DNA from: Pseudomonadales bacterium
GTDB taxonomy: Bacteria; Pseudomonadota; Gammaproteobacteria; Pseudomonadales; Azotimanducaceae
Direction: 5' to 3'
Length of the DNA stretch: 64,000 bases
Assembly (NCBI GenBank): GCA_028281885.1
Contig: JANQJA010000021.1
Span: 1-64,000 of the forward strand
Below the pieces are notes generated by a model. It had not been told where the DNA came from and searched no databases. It saw only the letters and a list, made by a program, of their open reading frames with translations. Shown piece by piece: positions 51,787 to 60,717 of the stretch (position 1 is the first letter of the stretch; every line of letters starts with the position of its first letter). A program made the position numbers and the translations under genes.

Positions 51787-54543
51787 CTAGAGTGAGGCAA
51801 CCCTTTCTTTTTGTGCCTCAAGTTTGGTGAGTGTGGAAGTCAGTTCGGTCAGCTTGTTGCGCTCCTTCTGCACAACTTCCTGTGGTGCCTTCTCAATAAA
51901 GTTTGGGTTGTTGATCTTGTTCTCGGTACGTGAACGTTCCTTGGTTTTTCGATCAATCTCCTTGTCCAGGCGGGCAATTTCTGCGTCCTTGTCGATAAGT
52001 CCGCTCATGGGTACAAGTACCTGCATATCGCCAACCAGATGGGTGGCGGCGAGCGGGACCTCTGCATCCGTATCGAGCCAGGTGAGGCTTTCAGCTCTGA
52101 TCAGCGTTCTGAGAAGCTGCTCATATTGGGTGAGCCGTGCCTGGTCCCTGGCTGAACCGTTGTAGAACAGTATCGGGATTTCCCTGGAGGAAGAAATGTC
52201 CATTTCGCCGCGAATGTTTCTGGAGCCGTTAACGATTTCCTTAAGCCACGCGAGATCGTCGGAAGCGGAGGCGTCGACCAGGTCTTCATCGAATTCGGGA
52301 TAAGGCCGCAGCATGATGGTATCGCCACCTCGCCTGATTGACTCCGGAATCTGTTGCCAGATTTCCTCGGTCATGAAAGGCAGGAACGGATGCGCCAGGC
52401 GAAGCAGCGTTTCCAGGGTTTTCAGCAAGGTGTGCTGGGTTCCGCGACGTTGCGTCTTGCTGGCTCCTTCCGTGGAGATCAGCGGTTTACAGAGTTCAAG
52501 ATACCAGTCGCAGAACTCATCGCGGACGATCTCATAGATTTCCTTCGCCGCGAGATCAAATCGATAGGTATCCATGGCGAGCGCGACGGCCTTGATGGAA
52601 GTCTGCAGTTCGCTGGTAATCCATCGATCGATGACGCTGTATTCCATCTCGCCAGTCGAATCGAAATCCTTCGTGTTCATGAACACAAAGTTTGCGGCAT
52701 TCCAGAGTTTGTTGCAGAAGTGGCTGTAACCTTCGACACGATTCATGTCGAAACGAATCGTTCGGCTCCGGGTGGCGATGGCATAAAAGGTAAAGCGCAG
52801 GGCATCGGTGCCGTGAGCCGCAATACCTTCCGGAAATTCCTTACGAGTGGCCTTGGCGATGCGTTCAGCCATGCGAGGCTGCAGCAGGTGGTTGGTTCGT
52901 TTTTCCACCAGGTCATCAGCGGAAATACCGTCAATGATGTCGAGCGGGTCGAGACCGTTGCCCTTCGACTTCGACATCTTCTGCCCCTCAGCGTCGGTGA
53001 CGAGTCCCGTGACATAGACTTTTTTGAACGGCAGTTCATCCGTGAACTTGAGTGTCATCATGATCATCCGTGACACCCAGAACGTAATGATGTCGTGGCC
53101 GGTGACCATCACGTCGGTCGGATGATAGGTTTTTAGCGCATGGGTCTGGTCCGGCCAGCCCAGTGTGGCAAATGTCCAGAGGGCGGACGAGAACCAGGTA
53201 TCAAGAACATCTTCGTCACGCTGGAGCTTCACTGCATCACTCAGTGAATATTTTGTGCGCGCTTCGGCTTCGTCCTTTGCGACATAGACATTGCCGTCAT
53301 CGTCATACCACGCTGGAATCTGGTGACCCCACCATTGCTGTCGGCTGATGCACCAGTCCTGGATATTGCGCATCCAGACGAAGTAGTTGTTTTCATAGTT
53401 CCTGGGGATGAACTCGATATCGCCATCCTCGACTGCTTTGATCGCAGGCCTGGCGAGGGAATCGATTTTGACGAACCACTGATCGGACAGGTAGGGCTCA
53501 ACCACGACGCCGGATTTCTCTCCCCGGGGTACTGCCATTTTATGGGGCTCGGTTTCCACCAGCAGGCCAGCCTGTTCAAGATCGGCGAGAACCTGCTTGC
53601 GAGCCTCGAAACGGTCCATACCCTGGTAGGCGCTGGGTGCGTTCTCGTTGATGATCGCTTCTTCGGTGAAGATGTTGATCAGCGGCAGGTCGTGACGGTT
53701 GCCCACTTCGTAATCGTTAAAGTCGTGCGCCGGCGTAATCTTGACGCAGCCACTGCCAAATTCCTTATCGACATAGTGATCGGCGATGATCGGGATGAGC
53801 CGGTCTGTCAATGGCAGTCTGATGGACTGGCCAATGAGATGCTTGTAACGCTCGTCATCCGGGTGAACCGCCACCGCTGAGTCGCCCAGCATCGTCTCCG
53901 GCCGCGTCGTCGCGACAACAATCGATTGGTCCGACTCGTCAGCGAGTGGGTAGCGGATATGCCAGAGATTGCCATCTTCGTCGATGCTCTCGACTTCCAG
54001 ATCCGAGATAGATGTCTTCAGCACAGGGTCCCAGTTCACCAACCGCTTGCCGCGATAGATCAGACCTTCGTCATAGAGCCGGGTGAAAACTTCGAGCACG
54101 GCATTGCTCATGCCTTCGTCCATGGTGAAGCGTTCTGTTTCCCAGTGCAAGGAAGCCCCAAGTCTGCGCAATTGTCTGGAGATGGTGCCGCCGGATTCTT
54201 CTTTCCAATGCCAGGCGCGTTCAACGAACTTCTCGCGACCGATGTCTGAGGCCTTGATCTGTTCCCGTTCGAGTTGTTCGGTCACGATGATCTGGGTGGA
54301 GATACCAGCGTGGTCCGTACCCATCTGCCAGAGGGTGTCCTTGCCTTTCATGCGCTGAAACCTGATCAGCGAATCCACCAGGCTGTGCTGGAACGCGTGA
54401 CCCATGTGCAGCGTGCCCGTCACGTTGGGCGGGGGAATCGCAATGCTGTAGGGCGTCCCCTTTCCCGACGGCGCGAAGTATCCCCGATCCTCCCAGATCT
54501 GGTACCACTTCTGCTCTATATCTTGCGGCTGATACTTCTGCAT
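51787..54543 (-). CDS. valS: valyl-tRNA synthetase
   Basis: This 918-residue class I synthetase has the HIGH-type motif in PPPNVTGTLHMGH and KMSKS in QKMSKSKGN, and the CP1 editing domain between them. The C-terminal ~65 residues are a Val-type coiled coil. The ATG at 54543 gives MQKYQPQDIEQKWYQIWED, the usual start; the open frame reaches 12 codons further. It lies 50 bp downstream of the nucleotidyltransferase-like gene in a pepA-holC order. Confidence 0.97.
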   Translation of the reverse strand: MQKYQPQDIEQKWYQIWEDRGYFAPSGKGTPYSIAIPPPNVTGTLHMGHAFQHSLVDSLIRFQRMKGKDTLWQMGTDHAGISTQIIVTEQLEREQIKASDIGREKFVERAWHWKEESGGTISRQLRRLGASLHWETERFTMDEGMSNAVLEVFTRLYDEGLIYRGKRLVNWDPVLKTSISDLEVESIDEDGNLWHIRYPLADESDQSIVVATTRPETMLGDSAVAVHPDDERYKHLIGQSIRLPLTDRLIPIIADHYVDKEFGSGCVKITPAHDFNDYEVGNRHDLPLINIFTEEAIINENAPSAYQGMDRFEARKQVLADLEQAGLLVETEPHKMAVPRGEKSGVVVEPYLSDQWFVKIDSLARPAIKAVEDGDIEFIPRNYENNYFVWMRNIQDWCISRQQWWGHQIPAWYDDDGNVYVAKDEAEARTKYSLSDAVKLQRDEDVLDTWFSSALWTFATLGWPDQTHALKTYHPTDVMVTGHDIITFWVSRMIMMTLKFTDELPFKKVYVTGLVTDAEGQKMSKSKGNGLDPLDIIDGISADDLVEKRTNHLLQPRMAERIAKATRKEFPEGIAAHGTDALRFTFYAIATRSRTIRFDMNRVEGYSHFCNKLWNAANFVFMNTKDFDSTGEMEYSVIDRWITSELQTSIKAVALAMDTYRFDLAAKEIYEIVRDEFCDWYLELCKPLISTEGASKTQRRGTQHTLLKTLETLLRLAHPFLPFMTEEIWQQIPESIRRGGDTIMLRPYPEFDEDLVDASASDDLAWLKEIVNGSRNIRGEMDISSSREIPILFYNGSARDQARLTQYEQLLRTLIRAESLTWLDTDAEVPLAATHLVGDMQVLVPMSGLIDKDAEIARLDKEIDRKTKERSRTENKINNPNFIEKAPQEVVQKERNKLTELTSTLTKLEAQKERVASL

Positions 54544-54593
54544 GCTGACTTTGAAAATGGCGGAAGCGCGATTATACACGCTGAATTTCCGAC

Positions 54594-55598
54594 CTAAAGG
54601 GCATCAAGCCAGGGATGATCCGGGGCGGAAACCTCCAGCGCCGTGCGCAGGAAAGCGCGGTGGGATGATGTTAACCGGGGCAGTGCCTGGCGGAAATCCG
54701 CATTGTCCTGATCCCGCAGATGTTTGGCTTTGAACAGCAGGACGATGTCTGGTCGCAGGTAGGGGATGCCGTTGCGGATGCTGACAACATCGGCACGGGG
54801 GCGATGGATGGTGGGGTCGCGTCGGTAGACCCAGCGAGACGCATCGCCGGGTTCCAGCAGCACATCCAGTCGCCATTGGCCAGTCTCGCGTTCAACCACC
54901 CAGATCTGGTGAATAGCGGCGGGGACCGGATCGGTGTGTCTCAGTCGCCTGACGTCGCCGCCGCCTGCGGCAAACAACTCACAGTCGCCCAGACAGGCGA
55001 TCAGGCTGGAAAATTCCTCGCGGGGCAGGGCGATCTCAATGTCGTGATGGTCCCTGCTGAGGTAGCCCAGGAACAGGTCAATCGCCCAGCCACCCGCCAC
55101 CGCCCAGTTGACGTCGGCGGTCTCGAAACGCCGGGCCAGTTCAATTGGAAACCAGGGCTGCCAGGCATCGATGGGCGGGCCATCCCAAACCGGTGTCTTG
55201 TTCTGTTCTCGATTGTCCAGCGGCGCTTCCAGTTCCTCCAGCAGCTGCGTCAGCTCGTCGCGCAGACGGTGGACCATCTCAACGGCGTATTCCTGGACCA
55301 GTCGGTCCACCATTTGCGTCGCCTGTGCGCGGATTGCTTCAGACGGTTCCAATGGCGATGGTGGCGGGCCGGGCTCGACCTCTTTGTCCGGGGTGGTGAC
55401 TTTGTCACGAGGCTGTGTCGGCAGATCCGGAAAAAGATCGCCGGTAACCTGTGGCTCGGTTTCAAAGTCGAGGTCCAGGTTCTTTTCCCGCTTCACCCGG
55501 CGTCGGCGTTTCGGCGGCTTGCCCTCAGAGACGATGTCATCGAGGAGCGGAATCTGTGCGGGTTGCGGCGGCTCGTGATCGTCTTCGTTATCCGACAT
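54594..55598 (-). CDS. two-part protein: polar N-terminal region plus nucleotidyltransferase-like domain
   Basis: This 334-residue protein has a charged and proline-rich N-terminal region (residues 1-85, with the IPLLDDIVSEG stretch that recurs in proteins between holC and valS of other Gammaproteobacteria) and a helical part to 135. Residues from about 150 resemble the AadA/ANT-type nucleotidyltransferase fold: WAVAGGWAIDLFLGYLSRDHHDIEIAL. The last acidic residue of the usual D-x-D pair is Glu. The function is unknown. It starts 5 bp after holC and precedes valS by 50 bp. Confidence 0.65.
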   Translation of the reverse strand: MSDNEDDHEPPQPAQIPLLDDIVSEGKPPKRRRRVKREKNLDLDFETEPQVTGDLFPDLPTQPRDKVTTPDKEVEPGPPPSPLEPSEAIRAQATQMVDRLVQEYAVEMVHRLRDELTQLLEELEAPLDNREQNKTPVWDGPPIDAWQPWFPIELARRFETADVNWAVAGGWAIDLFLGYLSRDHHDIEIALPREEFSSLIACLGDCELFAAGGGDVRRLRHTDPVPAAIHQIWVVERETGQWRLDVLLEPGDASRWVYRRDPTIHRPRADVVSIRNGIPYLRPDIVLLFKAKHLRDQDNADFRQALPRLTSSHRAFLRTALEVSAPDHPWLDAL

Positions 55599-55603
55599 CG
55601 GGC

Positions 55604-56020
55604 TTAGCTCATCGAGTGGTACTGGAGCGGATATCCGCGATCCTTGTAGAACTTGTAGTTGCGCCTGGCAGCCTCGCGACTGTTTTCGTCAAACGGCACG
55701 ACCTCGGCAACACGCTCAAATCGACTGAAGAAATCGGGAATGGCGCCGGAGAGGTTGACGAGCACATCGTGATGGTCGGTGGGCTCTGTATTGTGACCAA
55801 TCAGGATCGGTGCTTCTTCACCGGTTTCGATGCAGGCGTGCGGAATAAAACGGTCCTCGCGGAAGGTCCATAGCAGATCGTCAATGGATGCTGCCGATGT
55901 TTCATCGTTCATGTGAACATAGATTTCGTGTCCCAGGCGATAGACCTTTTCGATCAGGCGGCATGCGAACAAGGCCGACGATTCATCGTTTTCAATCTGG
56001 TAGAAGTCGATCCGGGTCAT
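55604..56020 (-). CDS. holC: DNA polymerase III chi subunit
   Basis: This 138-residue protein binds psi and single-stranded-DNA-binding protein and links SSB to the clamp loader. The N-terminus MTRIDFYQIEND and the middle LIGHNTEPTDHHDVLVNLSG match the family. It lies 8 bp after pepA and 5 bp before the nucleotidyltransferase-like gene, in the common pepA-holC-valS order. Confidence 0.93.
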   Translation of the reverse strand: MTRIDFYQIENDESSALFACRLIEKVYRLGHEIYVHMNDETSAASIDDLLWTFREDRFIPHACIETGEEAPILIGHNTEPTDHHDVLVNLSGAIPDFFSRFERVAEVVPFDENSREAARRNYKFYKDRGYPLQYHSMS

Positions 56021-56028
56021 CGGGTCGT

Positions 56029-57537
56029 CTAGGCTTCGTCTTCCTCGTCGGCACGGTCCATCAGATACTGGGTCAGAGCCGCGACGGGTCGGCCTGTCGC
56101 ACCCTTGTTCGGACCATTGCCGCGATAGGCGGAACCTGCAATGTCCAGGTGTGCCCAGCGAAACTGCTTGGTAAACCGCGCCAGGAAGCAGGCGGCTGTG
56201 ACGCTGCCGGCCTCTCGGCCACCGATGTTTTGCATATCGGCGAATGCGCTGTTCAGCTGGCTTTGATACTCCTCCCAGAGTGGCATCCGCCAGACCCGGT
56301 CACGGGTTTCTTCGGCAGCGGCTTCGATCTCCGCCGCGAGCTCTTCATCATTACTGTAGAGGGCGCTTGCCGGTGATCCGAGCGCAATGACTGCGGCGCC
56401 GGTCAGGGTCGCAATGTCGATCACGGATGCGGGCTTGTAGCGCTCGACATAGGTTAGCGCGTCGCACAGGACCAGACGCCCTTCGGCATCGGTATTGAGA
56501 ATCTCGATGGTCTGACCAGACATGCTCTTGACTATATCGCCTGGCCGCGATGCCCTGCCGGAAGGCATGTTCTCGGCGGCAGCAACGACGCCGATGACGT
56601 TAAGAGGCAGTTGCTGGGTTGCCACGCAGGTCATGGTGCCGAAGACGCTGGCGGCCCCGCACATGTCAAATATCATCTCATGCATGCCGGCGCCCGGTTT
56701 TAGACTAATACCGCCGGTATCAAATGTGATGCCCTTGCCAACAACAATATGAGGGGGCGCCTTGGTATCTGCGCCCTTGTATTCCATAATGATGATCTTG
56801 CCAGGCTGGTCGCTGCCCTGACTGACGGAAAGGAACGAACCCATGCCGAGCTTCAGCATTTCGTCTTCCTCGATGATCGTCGTTTTCAGGCCCTTGAACT
56901 GACGTGCCAGTTTTTTTGCGGTGTCGGCGAGGTAGAGGGGCGTGCAGATATTGCCTGGTGTGTTGGCGAGATCCTTGTGAACCCGGACGCCTGCGGCAAC
57001 CGCAAGCCCGTCCTCGATACCGGCTTCAACGCTGTCCTGTTCTTCCCGGTCCGCCAGCTGAAGGCCGACACTGTCGAGTGTGACTTCCTGTTCCGGCGGT
57101 TTGCCTTTCATATCGACGAATCGATAGACCGCATCTTCAAACCGCTCGACAATTCGACGAGCTTTCCAGTAGCTGTCTTTGCCTTCCGCATCGACTTCGA
57201 GCAAACAGCACAGGGTGTTCTTTGCAGGTGTCGACTTGAGTGCGCTGATTGCGGCGGAAACGACCTTGATGTAGCGGGCGGCGTCTGCTGTTTCCTGGTT
57301 GCCAAGGCCAACGATCAGCACTCGCTGCGCGTTCACCCCATCCACCTCGTGAAGCATGGTGGTTTCGCCCGCTTTCCCGCTCAAATCGCCGCGATTGACC
57401 ACTTTCCTGATCGCACCGCCACTGGCCTTGTCGAGCAGTCGCGCGGTCGTTGTCAGCGTCTTGCCTTCGTAAACCCCCACGATGACGCATTGGGTACGAG
57501 TCTTCTCAGGGTTCCCCAGTTTGGTACTAAACTCCAT
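56029..57537 (-). CDS. pepA: leucyl aminopeptidase (M17)
   Basis: This 502-residue hexameric zinc/manganese aminopeptidase has the metal site stretch KGITFDTGGISLKPG and the signature NTDAEGRLVL. In E. coli PepA also binds DNA in cer recombination and carAB control. The ATG at 57537 gives MEFSTKLGN; 11 extra upstream codons have no support. It is the first gene of the run to valS and is divergent from lptF. Confidence 0.95.
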   Translation of the reverse strand: MEFSTKLGNPEKTRTQCVIVGVYEGKTLTTTARLLDKASGGAIRKVVNRGDLSGKAGETTMLHEVDGVNAQRVLIVGLGNQETADAARYIKVVSAAISALKSTPAKNTLCCLLEVDAEGKDSYWKARRIVERFEDAVYRFVDMKGKPPEQEVTLDSVGLQLADREEQDSVEAGIEDGLAVAAGVRVHKDLANTPGNICTPLYLADTAKKLARQFKGLKTTIIEEDEMLKLGMGSFLSVSQGSDQPGKIIIMEYKGADTKAPPHIVVGKGITFDTGGISLKPGAGMHEMIFDMCGAASVFGTMTCVATQQLPLNVIGVVAAAENMPSGRASRPGDIVKSMSGQTIEILNTDAEGRLVLCDALTYVERYKPASVIDIATLTGAAVIALGSPASALYSNDEELAAEIEAAAEETRDRVWRMPLWEEYQSQLNSAFADMQNIGGREAGSVTAACFLARFTKQFRWAHLDIAGSAYRGNGPNKGATGRPVAALTQYLMDRADEEDEA

Positions 57538-57625
57538 GGACGTGCTCTCAGGACAATCGACTGAATTCACCGGATAATATAGTGTTTGATTCGGCGGGTC
57601 ACATTCGATTCAGGCGAGCTTTCCA

Positions 57626-58735
57626 TTGATTCTATTTCGATATTTTGCGCGGGAAGTCTTCGTGACAATGATGGTTGTCACGCTGGTGGTGCTCGTTATC
57701 TCGATGGGGTGGCGCTTTAGTGGTTACCTGAACGAGGCCGCAAACGGGATGTTGAAGCCGGACATTCTGTTGCTGGTGATGGCGTGGCGACTGCCCGGCT
57801 TCCTCGAACTGATTCTGCCGATCAGTTTCTTCCTGGCTATATTGCTTGCCTATGGGCGTCTTTATGTGGACAGCGAGATGGTGGTATTGCAGGCATGTGG
57901 CATGAGTGCGGGCCGACTGCTCGGGATTACGCTGATGCTGGCGGCGATTGTGATGCTGGTGACGGGCACAGTTGCACTCTGGCTCAAACCGCTCGGAGAG
58001 TCGAAGGTCGAGCAGCTTCTTAACAGTCAGCAGAACCTGACCGAGTTCGACACGCTGATTCCCGGGCGGTTTCAGAATCTGAGCAGCGGTGAGCGTGTGA
58101 CCTATACCGAATCGCTGGATGAACAGGGCCGGTTGCAGGAACTCTTTATTCACGAGGTGGATGGCCGGTTCGACTATGGCCTGAAGTCGGGCTCGACGGT
58201 ACGTGCTGAAACCGGTGAGACCCGACTGGATGAGCAGGGTAACCGTTTCCTGGTGCTCCGCGACGGCGTTCGCTATGACGGTACGCCGGGGGATGGTCGC
58301 TGGCGACAAATTTCCTATAAAGAGTACGGCCAGCTCATTGAACGGCGTCAGAGCAACATTGAATACCATCGGCGGAGTGCCGTGCCGACCGTGGAGTTGC
58401 TGTTCGCTACTGACCCCCAGGCGCTGTCTGAACTGCAATGGCGCCTGTCCATTATTCTGCTGGTGCCCATCGTTGCCGCGATGGCGATCCCATTGGCGCG
58501 GGTCAATCCCAGACAGGGAAGGTTCACGCGACTGGTGCCGGGAATGATCTGTTGTTTTCTGTATGTCATTTTGTTGTCGGCGATGCGTGCTGCCGTCGAA
58601 AAGCAACAGGTCGCGCCATTGCCGGGTTTACTGGTCGTCCATGCGATCTTCCTGGTGTTCGTGGTGTTGCTGAACTATCTCGACCGACTGGAAGACTTTG
58701 TGTTTAACCGGGTCCGGCCAGATGCGGCGAATTGA
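57626..58735 (+). CDS. lptF: LPS export ABC transporter permease LptF
   Basis: This 369-residue inner-membrane protein has six hydrophobic helices around a periplasmic jellyroll-like part (about residues 130-260). With LptG and LptB it extracts LPS from the inner membrane. The start is a TTG at 57626, which gives the family N-terminus MILFRYFAREVFVTM. It overlaps lptG by 14 bp and is divergent from pepA, as in many Gammaproteobacteria. Confidence 0.95.
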   Translation: MILFRYFAREVFVTMMVVTLVVLVISMGWRFSGYLNEAANGMLKPDILLLVMAWRLPGFLELILPISFFLAILLAYGRLYVDSEMVVLQACGMSAGRLLGITLMLAAIVMLVTGTVALWLKPLGESKVEQLLNSQQNLTEFDTLIPGRFQNLSSGERVTYTESLDEQGRLQELFIHEVDGRFDYGLKSGSTVRAETGETRLDEQGNRFLVLRDGVRYDGTPGDGRWRQISYKEYGQLIERRQSNIEYHRRSAVPTVELLFATDPQALSELQWRLSIILLVPIVAAMAIPLARVNPRQGRFTRLVPGMICCFLYVILLSAMRAAVEKQQVAPLPGLLVVHAIFLVFVVLLNYLDRLEDFVFNRVRPDAAN

Positions 58736-59801
58736 CTATTACCTGGTGCGAACCGTCGGTGCGACCATGGCGCTGGCGCTAGTGGCACTGGTTGGCATCC
58801 TGACCATATTCACGTTCCTTGAGCAGATCGAGGATATGGAAAATAACTACGATCTGCTGGCAGTCATGATGTACTGCCTGTACAGCATTCCCCGTGTCTT
58901 CTACGAAATCATTCCTTACGCAGCCCTGATCGGGTGCCTTGCCGGGTTAGGGTTGCTGGCGAGTTCGAGCGAACTGGTGGTGATGCGTTCGGTGGGGGTA
59001 TCGACCTGGTCGATTTCCATGAGCGCTATGAAACCGGCACTGGTGCTGGTGGTGATGGGTCTTTTGCTGGGTGAGTATATTCTTCCTGATGTTGAGAGGC
59101 AGGCCCGCAATGATCGTATCGAAGCTCGATCAGATGATGCTGATATCGCGCCCTTCTATGGATTCTGGTACCGCGAGGGGGACGTCTTCATGCACTTCGA
59201 CGAGGTCAGCCAGTCGGGGCTTCTTGGCGGTATCAGCCATTATGAGTTTGACCAGAATGACCGGCTGAAACGAACGCTATTTGCCGACCGCGCTGTGTTT
59301 CATGACGTTAGGGAGAATGAGCGCTATTGGTTGATGGAAGGGGTCACTATCACGGAGTTTGGCGGTGACAGGATCGAGACTCGCGAGCTAACGAGTATAG
59401 AGTGGCGGACCAGGCTGGAGCCGGATCTGCTTAGCACGGAAATTCTGGTGCAGCCTGATCGTATGTCATTGCGGGAACTTCGCGCCAAGATTACCTATAT
59501 GAAGGCGCAGGGGCTCAATAGTCAGCGGTTTGAACTCGGCTTCTGGCAAAAACTGTTGCAGCCACTTGCAACCATTGCACTGGTACTGGTGGCGATCTCG
59601 TTTGTATTTGGCCCGCTGAGGGAATCGACGATGGGTATGCGGGTTGTGGCGGGCCTGATCGTGGGTATCCTGTTTAAGTTCGTCCAGGATCTCTTGTCAC
59701 CGGCCAGTCTCGTCTATGGTTTCCCGCCGGTAGTGGCGGTATTGATCCCGATAGCGCTGTGCCTGGTAGCGGGATACGTGCTGCTGCGCCGGGCAGGCTG
59801 A
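58722..59801 (+). CDS. lptG: LPS export ABC transporter permease LptG
   Basis: This 359-residue protein is the second permease of the LPS extractor. The start MRRIDYYLVRTVGATM and the late stretch FGPLRESTMGMRVVAGLIVGI are typical. The ATG at 58722 overlaps the lptF end. The RDD gene converges one base after its stop. Confidence 0.95.
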   Translation: MRRIDYYLVRTVGATMALALVALVGILTIFTFLEQIEDMENNYDLLAVMMYCLYSIPRVFYEIIPYAALIGCLAGLGLLASSSELVVMRSVGVSTWSISMSAMKPALVLVVMGLLLGEYILPDVERQARNDRIEARSDDADIAPFYGFWYREGDVFMHFDEVSQSGLLGGISHYEFDQNDRLKRTLFADRAVFHDVRENERYWLMEGVTITEFGGDRIETRELTSIEWRTRLEPDLLSTEILVQPDRMSLRELRAKITYMKAQGLNSQRFELGFWQKLLQPLATIALVLVAISFVFGPLRESTMGMRVVAGLIVGILFKFVQDLLSPASLVYGFPPVVAVLIPIALCLVAGYVLLRRAG

Positions 59802-59802
59802 A

Positions 59803-60264
59803 TCAGGCTCGCTCTGAGTCGTAAGGTTTGTCGCCGAGATAGACCACCCGGGTTCCGGTTGCCAGGTCATGGAGGGCGAGATTCTTGCGATCAACCAGGA
59901 TCCAGAACAGTCCGAGGCCGAGCACCGCGATCGACAGGGTGGCAGCAAGGAATCGAAGCACACACTGTTCTCCATCGGGAATCTCACCGGACTCGTTTAC
60001 CACCCTGATCTTCCATACCTGCATGCCGAGTGTCTGGCCCTTCATGCGCCAGAATGCGTAGTAGAAGGCGAACAACTCAGCGTACAAGAACAGTTGAAAG
60101 GGCCAGCCCTGGACACGGTCGCCGTCAGCCACAAAAGCGACCAGCAGGGTCGTACTCAGCATCCAGATAGCGACCACCAGGAAACTGTCGTAGACCAGCG
60201 CGGCGAGGCGGCGGATCAGGCTCGAGTTAGGTGCATCTGGGGCTACGGGTGCGGGTGATTTCAT
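59803..60264 (-). CDS. RDD-family membrane protein
   Basis: This 153-residue protein has three or four hydrophobic helices and begins MKSPAPVAPDAPNSSLIRRLAALVYDSFLV, with the arginine and aspartate (RR and YD) of the RDD domain. RDD proteins may act as ion exchangers or have undefined roles. The gene converges with lptG; the IS91 remnant lies behind its start. The ATG at 60264 excludes eleven unlikely upstream residues. Confidence 0.85.
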   Translation of the reverse strand: MKSPAPVAPDAPNSSLIRRLAALVYDSFLVVAIWMLSTTLLVAFVADGDRVQGWPFQLFLYAELFAFYYAFWRMKGQTLGMQVWKIRVVNESGEIPDGEQCVLRFLAATLSIAVLGLGLFWILVDRKNLALHDLATGTRVVYLGDKPYDSERA

Positions 60265-60347
60265 GGCGCCGCATTCTATCATCGTCGTTGTTTGCATCTG
60301 TTAAGACAGTTCCGGATATTTCCCGGATCTTCTTCATAGCTTCTTGA

Positions 60348-60539
60348 AACCAGCGGGTGTTCGCCATTGATATAGAGGTATGCGAGAGATGCGGCGGCAA
60401 GCTGAAGGTGATTGCTTGTATTGAAGATCCAGTGGTCATCGACAAAATACTAAAGCACCTCAGCCTGGATGAAGCAGCGCCGCAGAACAACCGTTCACCG
60501 CCAGCAACGCTGTTTGATCACTCGACACAACTTTTCTGA
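60348..60539 (+). pseudogene. remnant of an IS91-family transposase, C-terminal end
   Basis: The frame ending at 60539 reads RVFAIDIEVCERCGGKLKVIACIEDP and then VVIDKILKHL, the C-terminal end of IS91-type (Y2, HUH) transposases, with the CERCGG zinc pair. Upstream, the same frame meets a stop within 60 bp, and the rest of the transposase (about 300 residues) is missing. The 178 bases after it hold no gene I recognise; a small hairpin (CGGCAGTCGCCG) follows the stop. Confidence 0.8.
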
Positions 60540-60717
60540 CATCGGCAGTCGCCGATAGGGTCTACTTCGACTCCAACAATCATGACGATCACTTCTTGAG
60601 CAACGTCGTTCAATGAATGAGCAATGATTGGCCCCTTCTCTGATCCGTGAGGCCAACCTTGGGGATTTTCGGTAGACATGCCGTCGCGTGATCAGGTAGA
60701 AAGGTGTTTTGTTCTTC

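Noticed and set aside
56749..57564. 271-codon open frame opposite pepA, and similar long ones opposite lptF and the nucleotidyltransferase gene
   Set aside because: High-GC antisense shadows of well-supported genes; codon patterns and sequence give no domain.
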